Source of the DNA: Archangium lipolyticum
Lineage (GTDB): Bacteria > Myxococcota > Myxococcia > Myxococcales > Myxococcaceae
Reading direction: 5' to 3'
Assembly (NCBI RefSeq): GCF_024623785.1
Contig: NZ_JANKBZ010000020.1
Span: 124,001 to 188,000, forward strand
DNA: 64,000 bases
The position numbers and the translations under genes are program-made. Numbering within the stretch: position 1 is the first letter of the stretch; the number at the start of each line of letters is the position of its first letter. Under the pieces are notes generated by a model, which had not been told where the DNA came from, made no database searches, and saw nothing but the letters and a program-made list of their open reading frames with translations. Below, piece by piece: positions 1 to 8,056 of this stretch.

Positions 1-3000
1 GCTGCCGGCGACCCTGGCCTTCAACTTCCCGAACCTCCAGTCGCTCACGGAGCACCTGTCGTCGCTGGTGGAAGCGGGGCTGCCCAAGACCAGCACGGCC
101 GAGCCCCGGAGGCGGAGGCAGTCGGACGAGCCGATCGCCATCGTGGGACTGGCCTGCCGGTTCCCCGGTGGCGCGGAAACGCCGGAGGCCTTCTGGGAGC
201 TGCTGCGCCAGGGGACGGACGCCACCGTGGAGGTCCCCGGGGACCGGTGGGACGCGGACGCCTGGTACGACGCGGACCCCGACGTGCCCGGGAAGATGTA
301 CGTGCGCCGCGGAGGCTTCCTGCGGGACGTGGCCGGCTTCGAGCCGCGTTTCTTCGGCATCTCCCCGCGCGAGGCGGAGAGCATGGATCCGCAGCAGCGG
401 CTGCTGCTGGAGGTGGCCTGGGAGGCGCTGGAGAACGCGGGGCAGGATCCGCACGCGCTGCGCAACTCGCGCACGGGCGTCTTCGTGGGCATCTCCGCGT
501 CCGAGTATTCGCGGCTGATGCTCGGAGGAGACCCGACGGAGCTGGACGCGTACCTGTCCTCGGGCACGGCGCTGAACGTGGCGGCCGGACGGCTGTCCTA
601 CACGCTGGGCCTGCAGGGGCCGAGCATGGCGGTGGACACGGCGTGCTCGTCGGCGCTGGTGTCGTTGCACCTGGCCTGCCAGAGCCTGCGCAGCGGCGAG
701 TCCAGCATGGCGCTGGCGGCGGGAGTGAACCTGGTCTTCTCGCCGGAGGTGACGCTGTCGGCCTGCAAGGCGCGGATGCTGGCGGCGGACGGCCGGTGCA
801 AGACGTTCGACGCGTCGGCCAACGGCTTCGCGCGCGGCGAGGGCTGTGGCGTGCTGGTGCTCGAGCGGCTGTCGGAGGCGCGGGCGAAGGGACACACGGT
901 GCTGGCCCTCATCCGGGGCTCGGCGGTGAACCAGGACGGGCCGAGCAGCGGGCTCACGGTGCCGAACGGACTGGCGCAGCAGGCGGTCATCCAACAGGCG
1001 CTGCGGGCGGCGGGAGTGTCGCCCCCGGAGGTGAGCTACCTGGAGGCGCACGGGACGGGCACGTCGCTGGGAGACCCCATCGAGGCGGAGGCGATGTGGT
1101 CCGTGTTCAAGCAGGGGCGCAAGGGCGGCGAGTCGCTGTGGATGGGCTCGGTGAAGACGAACATCGGCCACCTGGAATCCGCGGCGGGGATCGCCGGGGT
1201 GGCGAAGGTGGTGCTGGCGATGCGGCACCGGCAGCTGCCGGCGCACCTGCACATGAAGACGCCCAACCCGCACATCGACTGGAAGGGGATGGGGGTGACG
1301 GTGCCGGTGGAGCTGACGGCCTGGGAGCCGACGCAGGGCCGGCGGATCGCCGGAGTGAGCTCGTTCGGCTTCAGCGGGACGAACGCGCACGTGGTGCTGG
1401 AGGAGGCACCGCCGATGCCGGAGCGGAAGCAGGAGGTGGAGAGGCCGGAGCACGTGCTGGTGCTGTCGGCGCGGAGCCCGGAGGCGCTGCGAGCGCTGTC
1501 GGGCAGCTACGCGCGGCTCCTGGAGGAGGGCGGCGAGTCCCTGGGAGACGTGTGCTTCACGGCGGCGGTGGGGCGTGCGCCGCTGGAGCACCGGCTGGCG
1601 GTGGTGGGAGGGAGCGGAGCGCTGCTGCGCGAGCGGCTGGAGGCGGTGGCGGCGGGGCGAGAGGTGGAGGGCGTCATCCGGGGGAGCCCGGCGGGCGCGG
1701 CGCCGAAGGTGGCGTTCGTGTTCGGCGGGGAGCTCTGGGCGGGACTGGGGCGGGAGCTGGACGAGACGCAGCCCGTCTTCCGCGAGGCGCTGGGTAGGTG
1801 CGAGGAGGCGCTGAAGGAGGTGCTGGAGAAGCCGCTGCGGCAGGTGCTGTACGGGCCCGGGCTCGCGCTGTTGAAGGAGCGGGCGTACGCGAGGGCGGCG
1901 GTCTTCGCGCTGGAGTGGTCGCTGGCCCAGCTGTGGAAGGCGTGGGGCGTGAAGCCGGAGGAGGTGGTGGGGCTGGGGGTGGGCGAGCACGTGGCGGCGG
2001 TGGAGCGGGGCGCCGTCGGCCTGGAGGAGGGCTTGCGGCTGGCGGTGGGCGGGCGAGGCGCGGTGGGTGGGCAATGGGACGTGCTGGCGAAGGAGCTGCG
2101 GGCGCGCGGGGTGGAGGTGGCCCTGGTGGTGGGCTCCCATCCAGAGGGGCGGGGCATGGCGGGCGGACTGGCCTCGGTGCGTCCTGGCCGGGGCGAGTGG
2201 ACGCAGCTGCTGGAGACCCTGGGAACGCTGTACGTGCGGGGAGTGGTGGTGGACTGGGCGTCCTACGACGCACCTTATGATCGTCGCCGGGTGCGGCTGC
2301 CCACCTATCCCTTCCAGCGCCAGCGCTACTGGTGGAGGGGCGCGGCCTCGCGCACGGTGGCGTCCACGCCCCGGGGCGAGGAGAACGTCCGGCCGCACCT
2401 CGGCCGCCGGTTGCGCTCGCCAGCGCTCGACGCGCTCGTCTACGAGGCGACCTATTCGGCGTCGCGGCCAGCGCACCTCGAGGACCATCGCCTCTTCGGC
2501 ACCGTCGTCGTGGCGGGATCCTCGCACGTGTCACTGGCGCTCTCCGCCGTGGAGGAGGCCCACGGCTCACCGGCGTGCACGCTGGAGAACCTGACCTTCT
2601 CCCAGGCGCTGGTGCTCGCGGACGGCGAGGAGCGCACGCTTCAGGTCATCCTCACGCCTCGTGAGAAGGGGAGCGCGTTCGAGGTGAAGTCGCTGGGCCA
2701 CCGCGACGGCTCCGAGTCCTGGGTCCTGCACGCCACGGGCGAGCTGCGCCCGGGGAAGGCCGTGGAGCCCGAGCCCTGGGCCTCGCGAGCGGAGCTCCAC
2801 GCCCGCTGCATGGAGCGGCGCTCGGGAGCGGACTTCTACCGCGTCATGCTCGAGCGGGGTTACACGCTGGGGCCCGGCTACCAGTGGATCCACCTGCTGG
2901 GGCGCCAGGGCAACGAGATCCTCGGGGAGATGAGGCCGCCCCCGCTGAAGGACAGACTGGAGGACTACCCGCTCCACCCGGGGCTCATCGACTCGTGCAT

Positions 3001-5215
3001 CCAGGTGCTCGCGGGTTGGGCGCTGGACCGCTCGCGTGGCGCGAACACGCTGTTCATCCCGTTCAGCATCTCGCGGTTCAGCATGTACCGCCGACCGAGG
3101 GGCACGGTGTGGGTCCATGCCCGGGTGGAAGAGGGCGCGCGGGCCTCGTCCGATGAGTTCCTCGGGGGAGATCTGCGGATCCTCGACGAGCTGGGCGTGG
3201 TGGCGGAGCTCTCCGGCTTCCGCGGGCGGCTGACGAGCCGGGACAACCTGCGCACCGCCATGGAGCCGAAGCAGGAGGCGGCGCGCTACGCGATCCACTG
3301 GCGGCCCGAGTCCACGCCCCGGCCCGCCTCGGCACCGGAGTTGGACGGCGGGCCGTGGGTGCTGCTGATGGATGGACAGGGCGTGGGCGAGCGGCTCGCA
3401 CGCATGCTGGAGGAGCACGGCGCGCCCGTGATCCGCGTCCGTCCGGGCGCCGCGTTCCAGGCACTCGGGCCCGGGGTGTTCGAGCTCGATGCGCGCCGCC
3501 CCCAGGACTTCGCGCGCCTGTTGAACGAGGCCCTCGGGCAGGACGGCTGCGCGGGCGTGGTGTACCTGTGGGGCCTGGACCAGCCGGCCTTGGAGGACAC
3601 CTCCGCCGAGGCGATGCAGCGCGCCGCGCTGACGGCGAGCGGTGGTGCGCTGCACCTCGTGCAGGCACTGGCGAGCCGGAGAGGCGCTCCGGCCCCGCTG
3701 TGGCTCGTCACCCGAGGGGCGCAGGCGGTGAAGGAGACGCGCCCGACGCTGGCGCTCGCCCAGGCTCCGCTGTGGGGCTTCGGCCGGGTGTTGGACGTGG
3801 AGCGCCCGGAGCTGCGCTGCACCCGCGTGGACCTGGATCCGGAGGATGCCGAGAGCAGTCTCCGGCTCCTCGTCGCCGAGCTGGGACGCGGAGGAGACGC
3901 TCCCGAGCGGGAGGTGGCCTTCCGTGGAGGCGTGCGCCTGCACCCGGTGCTGAGGCCGGAGACGGGCACTCGCGACGGAGCCCCCACGCTCCGGCCGGAT
4001 GCCACGTACCTCCTCACGGGAGGACTCGGAGGGCTGGGCCTGGAGTTGGCGAAGTGGATGGTGGAACAGGGCGCGCGTCACCTGGTGCTGGTGGGACGCC
4101 GGGCCCCCTCCGCCGCGGCCTCCGAGGTGGTGCGTGGGCTCGAGCGGGTGGGCGCCCGGATCGCCATCGCCTCCGTGGACGTCTCGCGGGATGAGGAGGT
4201 GGCGCGGCTGCTCCAACGGCTCGACGCGGCCTCGCCACCGCTGCGAGGCATCATCCACGCGGCGGGTGTGCTCGATGACGGGGCGCTCCCGCAGCTGGAC
4301 CTGGAGCGCTTCGAGCGGGTGATGGCGCCGAAGGTGGCGGGGGCGTGGAACCTGCACCGGCGCACCCAGGGCCGGCCGCTGGACTTCTTCGTCCTCTTCT
4401 CCTCGGCGTCGGCGACGCTCGGCTCGGCGGGCCAGGGCAACTACGCGGCGGCGAACGCCTTCCTGGACGCGCTCGCGCACGAGCGGCGCGCACGTGGGCA
4501 GGTGTGCCAGTCGCTCGACTGGGGACCGTGGGCCGAGGTGGGCATGGTGGGGGCGGCGGACGGGCACGTGGCGCGAGTGCTCGAGCACCGGGGCATCCGG
4601 CCGCTGCCGACGCGGCGGGCGCTCGAGCTGTTCTCCGAGGCGCTCGCGAGTGGCGGGCCCCAGGTGGCGCTGCTGTCCATCCAGTGGCCGGTGTACCTGG
4701 AGGGACTCGGGGCCGTGGGGCGCTCGTCCTTCTACGAGGCGCTGGCACCGGCCCGGAGCGCGGCGCCGCGGACGAGCGCGCAGCCGGCGTCCTCCCAGTA
4801 CCCGCTCATGGAGAAGCTCCGGGCGGCACCGCCGCGGGAGCGCGAGCGCCTGCTGGCTCGAATCCTTCAGGAGGACGTGGCGCGCATCCTCCATCTCTCC
4901 GTCCAGGAGGTCGACTGGCGGCAGGGGTTCGCGGAGCTCGGCATGGATTCGCTGATGGCCATCGAGCTGCGCAATGTGTTGCAGAAGGGGTTCGGTGCGT
5001 CCATCCCCGCGACGGTGGCGTTGGATCACCCGACCATCGACTTCCTGGTGAAACACCTGCTGGGAGAGGTGCTGAAGCTCGACATGGGAGAGGCTCCGAA
5101 GCCGATACCCGTTCCCGTACGCGAGCCCGAGGATGGGCTCGTGAAGGATCTCGACGCACTGTCCGACGCCGATCTGGCGCGGCTGGTGGCCGAGGATCTC
5201 GCCAAGGATTCGTGA
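1..5215 (+). CDS. Modular type I polyketide synthase, 5' end outside window (ACP end, then KS-AT*-DH-KR-ACP)
   Basis: The frame is open from base 2 and starts in the C-terminal helices of an upstream ACP (LPATLAFNFPNLQSL), so the gene begins before the window. One full module follows. The KS (about 128-1400) has the active-site Cys in VDTACSSA (Cys codon 644) and both histidines (EAHGTGT, KTNIGH). The AT-like region (about 1704-2290) is degenerate: GHSxG reads GLGVGE (1970-1987), with Ser replaced by Gly, and the core that should carry the HAFHS-type motif is missing. The DH (about 2400-3235) keeps the catalytic His in DHRLFG and Asp in LIDSCIQ. The KR (about 4008-4560) has TGGLGGLG, an LDD motif (B-type) and the Ser/Tyr pair. 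The ACP has GMDSLMAIEL (Ser codon 4949). An acidic C-terminal tail looks like a docking segment for the next protein. The module would add and reduce one extender unit, but only if an acyltransferase acts in trans. That is inference. Confidence 0.95.
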   Translation, partial: LPATLAFNFPNLQSLTEHLSSLVEAGLPKTSTAEPRRRRQSDEPIAIVGLACRFPGGAETPEAFWELLRQGTDATVEVPGDRWDADAWYDADPDVPGKMYVRRGGFLRDVAGFEPRFFGISPREAESMDPQQRLLLEVAWEALENAGQDPHALRNSRTGVFVGISASEYSRLMLGGDPTELDAYLSSGTALNVAAGRLSYTLGLQGPSMAVDTACSSALVSLHLACQSLRSGESSMALAAGVNLVFSPEVTLSACKARMLAADGRCKTFDASANGFARGEGCGVLVLERLSEARAKGHTVLALIRGSAVNQDGPSSGLTVPNGLAQQAVIQQALRAAGVSPPEVSYLEAHGTGTSLGDPIEAEAMWSVFKQGRKGGESLWMGSVKTNIGHLESAAGIAGVAKVVLAMRHRQLPAHLHMKTPNPHIDWKGMGVTVPVELTAWEPTQGRRIAGVSSFGFSGTNAHVVLEEAPPMPERKQEVERPEHVLVLSARSPEALRALSGSYARLLEEGGESLGDVCFTAAVGRAPLEHRLAVVGGSGALLRERLEAVAAGREVEGVIRGSPAGAAPKVAFVFGGELWAGLGRELDETQPVFREALGRCEEALKEVLEKPLRQVLYGPGLALLKERAYARAAVFALEWSLAQLWKAWGVKPEEVVGLGVGEHVAAVERGAVGLEEGLRLAVGGRGAVGGQWDVLAKELRARGVEVALVVGSHPEGRGMAGGLASVRPGRGEWTQLLETLGTLYVRGVVVDWASYDAPYDRRRVRLPTYPFQRQRYWWRGAASRTVASTPRGEENVRPHLGRRLRSPALDALVYEATYSASRPAHLEDHRLFGTVVVAGSSHVSLALSAVEEAHGSPACTLENLTFSQALVLADGEERTLQVILTPREKGSAFEVKSLGHRDGSESWVLHATGELRPGKAVEPEPWASRAELHARCMERRSGADFYRVMLERGYTLGPGYQWIHLLGRQGNEILGEMRPPPLKDRLEDYPLHPGLIDSCIQVLAGWALDRSRGANTLFIPFSISRFSMYRRPRGTVWVHARVEEGARASSDEFLGGDLRILDELGVVAELSGFRGRLTSRDNLRTAMEPKQEAARYAIHWRPESTPRPASAPELDGGPWVLLMDGQGVGERLARMLEEHGAPVIRVRPGAAFQALGPGVFELDARRPQDFARLLNEALGQDGCAGVVYLWGLDQPALEDTSAEAMQRAALTASGGALHLVQALASRRGAPAPLWLVTRGAQAVKETRPTLALAQAPLWGFGRVLDVERPELRCTRVDLDPEDAESSLRLLVAELGRGGDAPEREVAFRGGVRLHPVLRPETGTRDGAPTLRPDATYLLTGGLGGLGLELAKWMVEQGARHLVLVGRRAPSAAASEVVRGLERVGARIAIASVDVSRDEEVARLLQRLDAASPPLRGIIHAAGVLDDGALPQLDLERFERVMAPKVAGAWNLHRRTQGRPLDFFVLFSSASATLGSAGQGNYAAANAFLDALAHERRARGQVCQSLDWGPWAEVGMVGAADGHVARVLEHRGIRPLPTRRALELFSEALASGGPQVALLSIQWPVYLEGLGAVGRSSFYEALAPARSAAPRTSAQPASSQYPLMEKLRAAPPRERERLLARILQEDVARILHLSVQEVDWRQGFAELGMDSLMAIELRNVLQKGFGASIPATVALDHPTIDFLVKHLLGEVLKLDMGEAPKPIPVPVREPEDGLVKDLDALSDADLARLVAEDLAKDS

Positions 5216-5223
5216 GGCCAGAG

Positions 5224-7578
5224 ATGTCCGAGGAGCCCAATTACCGCCAGCTGTTGCAGCAGCAGTTGGTGAAGATTCGCAAGCTGGAGGCCCGGCTGGA
5301 GCAGGCCGAGGCCGCCCGCCGCGAGCCGATCGCGATCATCGGCATGGGGTGCAGGCTTCCGGGGGGCGTGGAGAGCCCGGAGGCCTTCTGGGACATGCTG
5401 TCGAGGGGAGTCGATGCCACCGGTGAGCTCCCACCGGACCGCTGGGACGCCGCGGCCCTGTACGATCCGGATCCCCGCGCGAAGGGGAAGATCCGCTCGA
5501 CGCGGGGCGGCTTCCTGAAGAACGTGGACCGGTTCGACGCGCGGTTCTTCGGCATTCCGCCGCGGGAGGCGGAGAGCATGGATCCGCAGCAGCGGCTGGT
5601 GTTGGAGGTGGCCTGGGAGGCGCTGGAGCGGGCCGGGCACGCGGTGGAGCGTGGCGGTCGCGAGCGGGTGGGCGTCTTCGTCGGGGTGATGAACAACGAC
5701 TACGGGCAGCGCGTGCTGGACGCGGGAGGCCTGGAGGGCATCGACGCCGGCTTCCTGGGGGCGCGAGCCAACTGCGCCATCTCCGGACGTCTGTCCTATC
5801 TGTTTGGCTTCCAGGGGCCGAGCCTGGTGGTGGACACGGCGTGCTCGTCCTCACTCGTGGCGGTGCATCTGGCCTGCCAGAGCTTGAGGAACGGAGAGTG
5901 CGCGATGGCGCTGGCGGGGGGCGTGAACCTCGTCCTCTCGCCGGAGGTGAGTGTCTATCTCTCCCAGAGCGGGGTGCTCTCTCCGGACGGGAGATGCAAG
6001 GCCTTCGATGCCTCCGCGGATGGCTATGGCCGCGCGGAGGCCTGTGGCGTGCTGGTGCTCAAACGCTTGTCGGAGGCGCAGGCCCAGGGAGACACCATCC
6101 TGGCGGTCATCCGGGGCTCGGCGGTGGGGCACGATGGCCCGAGCAGCGCGTTCACGGTGCCCAATGGCGTGGCGCAGCAGGAGGTCATCCGTCAGGCATT
6201 GCGGAACGCGGGAGTGCCACCGGCGGAGGTGAGCTACCTGGAGGCGCACGGCACGGGGACGGCGATGGGAGACCCCATCGAGGCGGAGGCGATGTGGGCG
6301 GTGTTGAGGGAGGGGCGCAAGGGCGGAGAGTCGCTGTGGATGGGCTCGGTGAAGACGAACCTCGGCTACCCGGAGGCGGCTTCGGGCGTGGTGGGGATGA
6401 TGAAGGTGGTGCTGGCGATGCAGCACCGGGAGCTGCCGGCGCACCTGCACCTGAAGAATCCCAATCCCTATATCGACTGGGCGGAGATGGGGGTGAAGGT
6501 GCCGGTGGAGCCGACGCCGTGGGAGCCGACGCAGGATCGGCGCATCGCGGGGGTGACCTCGTACGGGCGGACTGGCACCCTGGCGCACGTGGTGCTGGGG
6601 GAGGCGCCGGCGCGGTTGGAGGTGAAGCGGGAGGTGGAGAGGCCGGAGCACCTCCTGGTGCTGTCGGCGCGGAGCCCGGAGGCGCTGCGTGCGCAGGCGG
6701 GCCGTTACGCGCGCTTCCTGGAGGGCAGCGGGGTGGAGCTGGGAGACGTGTGCTTCACGGCCGCGGCCGGGCGGGCGCACTTCGAGCACCGGCTGGCGGT
6801 GGTGGGAAGCGACGCACGGGCGATGCGCGAGCGGCTCCTCGAGGTGGAGGCGGGTCGGGAATTGGAGGGCTCGCGGCCGGGCCGCGCGGGAAGCATCGCG
6901 CCGAACGTGGCCTTCATCTTCGGTGGGGAAGGCGGGCGGTACGCGGAGATGGGCCGGGTGCTGTACGAGACACAGCCCGTCTTCCGTGACGCGCTGGAGG
7001 AGTGCGGAGCGGCGCTGAAGGGCGTGTTGGAGACGCCCCTGATCTGGGTGCTGTGCGGCCCCGAGTCCGAGCGGGTGAAGGAGGAGGCGTACGGGAGGGC
7101 GGCGGTCTTCGCGCTGGAGTGGGGCCTGTCGCGGATGTGGCGGGCGTGGGGCGTGGTGCCGCGGGCGGTGGTGGGGCGGGGCGTGGGGCAGCTGGTCGCG
7201 GCGGTGGATGGGGGCGTCTTCGGCCTGGAGGAGGGGCTGAGGCTGGCGGCCGGCGGGCCGTCCCAGACGGAAGCCTACACGGCGCCCCAGCTGCTCTCGT
7301 TGAACGAGGAGACGGAGCAGGCCCTGCGCGAGCACGGCGTGGACGTGTGTCTGGAATTGGGACCCCGGCCGGAGGGAAGGCCCGAGGCCGGTTGGCTGAC
7401 CTCACTCCAGCGGGGCCGCTCGGAGTGGGCCCAGCTCCTGGAGACGCTGGGGATGCTGTATGTGAAGGGGGTGAAGGTGGACTGGGAGGCCTATGACGCG
7501 CCCTACCACCGGCGCCGGGTTCCCCTGCCCACCTATCCCTTCGAGCGCCAGCGTCATTGGCTCACTTCGGCTCGATGA
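5224..7578 (+). CDS. Truncated type I polyketide synthase (docking segment-KS*-AT*), no ACP or release domain
   Basis: The ATG lies 8 bp after the preceding PKS stop, so the two are co-transcribed. The first 30 residues form a charged helix (QLLQQQLVKIRKLEARLEQ), typical of an N-terminal PKS docking coiled coil, and then the KS starts. The KS keeps the nucleophile (VDTACSSS, Cys codon 5842) and EAHGTGT, but the catalytic KTNIGH His is Tyr (KTNLGY, codon 6367) and the usual GTNAHV reads GTLAHV (codon 6580). The AT is reduced like that of the upstream module and its GHSxG reads GRGVGQ (7174-7191). The protein ends right after the post-AT linker (LPTYPFERQRHW), 784 residues in all, where DH/KR/ACP would normally follow. 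The last codons overlap the 3' end of the opposing regulator gene. It is most likely a decaying remnant. A role as a non-elongating, protein-binding module cannot be excluded. Confidence 0.88.
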   Translation: MSEEPNYRQLLQQQLVKIRKLEARLEQAEAARREPIAIIGMGCRLPGGVESPEAFWDMLSRGVDATGELPPDRWDAAALYDPDPRAKGKIRSTRGGFLKNVDRFDARFFGIPPREAESMDPQQRLVLEVAWEALERAGHAVERGGRERVGVFVGVMNNDYGQRVLDAGGLEGIDAGFLGARANCAISGRLSYLFGFQGPSLVVDTACSSSLVAVHLACQSLRNGECAMALAGGVNLVLSPEVSVYLSQSGVLSPDGRCKAFDASADGYGRAEACGVLVLKRLSEAQAQGDTILAVIRGSAVGHDGPSSAFTVPNGVAQQEVIRQALRNAGVPPAEVSYLEAHGTGTAMGDPIEAEAMWAVLREGRKGGESLWMGSVKTNLGYPEAASGVVGMMKVVLAMQHRELPAHLHLKNPNPYIDWAEMGVKVPVEPTPWEPTQDRRIAGVTSYGRTGTLAHVVLGEAPARLEVKREVERPEHLLVLSARSPEALRAQAGRYARFLEGSGVELGDVCFTAAAGRAHFEHRLAVVGSDARAMRERLLEVEAGRELEGSRPGRAGSIAPNVAFIFGGEGGRYAEMGRVLYETQPVFRDALEECGAALKGVLETPLIWVLCGPESERVKEEAYGRAAVFALEWGLSRMWRAWGVVPRAVVGRGVGQLVAAVDGGVFGLEEGLRLAAGGPSQTEAYTAPQLLSLNEETEQALREHGVDVCLELGPRPEGRPEAGWLTSLQRGRSEWAQLLETLGMLYVKGVKVDWEAYDAPYHRRRVPLPTYPFERQRHWLTSAR

Positions 7579-8056
7579 GGGAGAGCGCGAGCTGGCGGAC
7601 CTGTTGGCCATTGAAGGGCTTGCGCAGCTCCGTCAGCAATTGAGACCTGCCGAACTCCCGGACGAGCTCCCCCCAGGAGTAGTCGGAGTAGGCCGAGCAG
7701 AGCACCACGCGCAGCGAGGGAGACACCAGGCGCAGGCGCCTGAGTGTCTCGGCGCCGTTCCAACCCGGCGGCATCCGGTAGTCGAGGAAGATGAGCGAAT
7801 AGGGACGGCCGGTGATGAGCGACTCGTTGACCTTGCTCACTCCCTCCTGGCCCTGGAAGGCCGAGTCCATTTCGAACTCCGAGTCGCCGGAGTGTGTCTC
7901 CTGGGCGGAATTCGAGCCGAAGAGGGCCTCTTCCAGCATGTCCAGATCGTCCCTGCTCTTGCGCGTCTCCGGGCAGAGGATGCGGCGGAAGTCGGTGTGG
8001 ATGGCCTCGGAGTCATCGATGACGAGGATTCGCTTCTTGCTTGCGCAGTTGCTCAT
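7562..8056 (-). CDS. Single-domain response regulator with a long insertion (paralogue of the gene at 10436-10939)
   Basis: This is a 164-residue receiver protein without an output domain. RILVIDDSEAIH supplies the acidic pair (D14, D15), SLIFLDYRMPPG the phospho-acceptor (D92), CSAYSD the Ser/Thr position (S121) and ELRKPF the conserved Lys (K146). The first acidic pair and the acceptor are about 77 residues apart, against about 44 in a standard CheY-like receiver. The extra 30-odd residues lie between strand 1 and strand 3. I chose the ATG at 8056 because its ATGA overlaps the stop of the sensor kinase gene, implying translational coupling and a cognate pair. It presumably signals through protein contact. 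The C-terminus (EPK) departs from its paralogue (EPRNPG) exactly where the gene meets the truncated PKS. Confidence 0.88.
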   Translation of the reverse strand: MSNCASKKRILVIDDSEAIHTDFRRILCPETRKSRDDLDMLEEALFGSNSAQETHSGDSEFEMDSAFQGQEGVSKVNESLITGRPYSLIFLDYRMPPGWNGAETLRRLRLVSPSLRVVLCSAYSDYSWGELVREFGRSQLLTELRKPFNGQQVRQLALSLIEPK

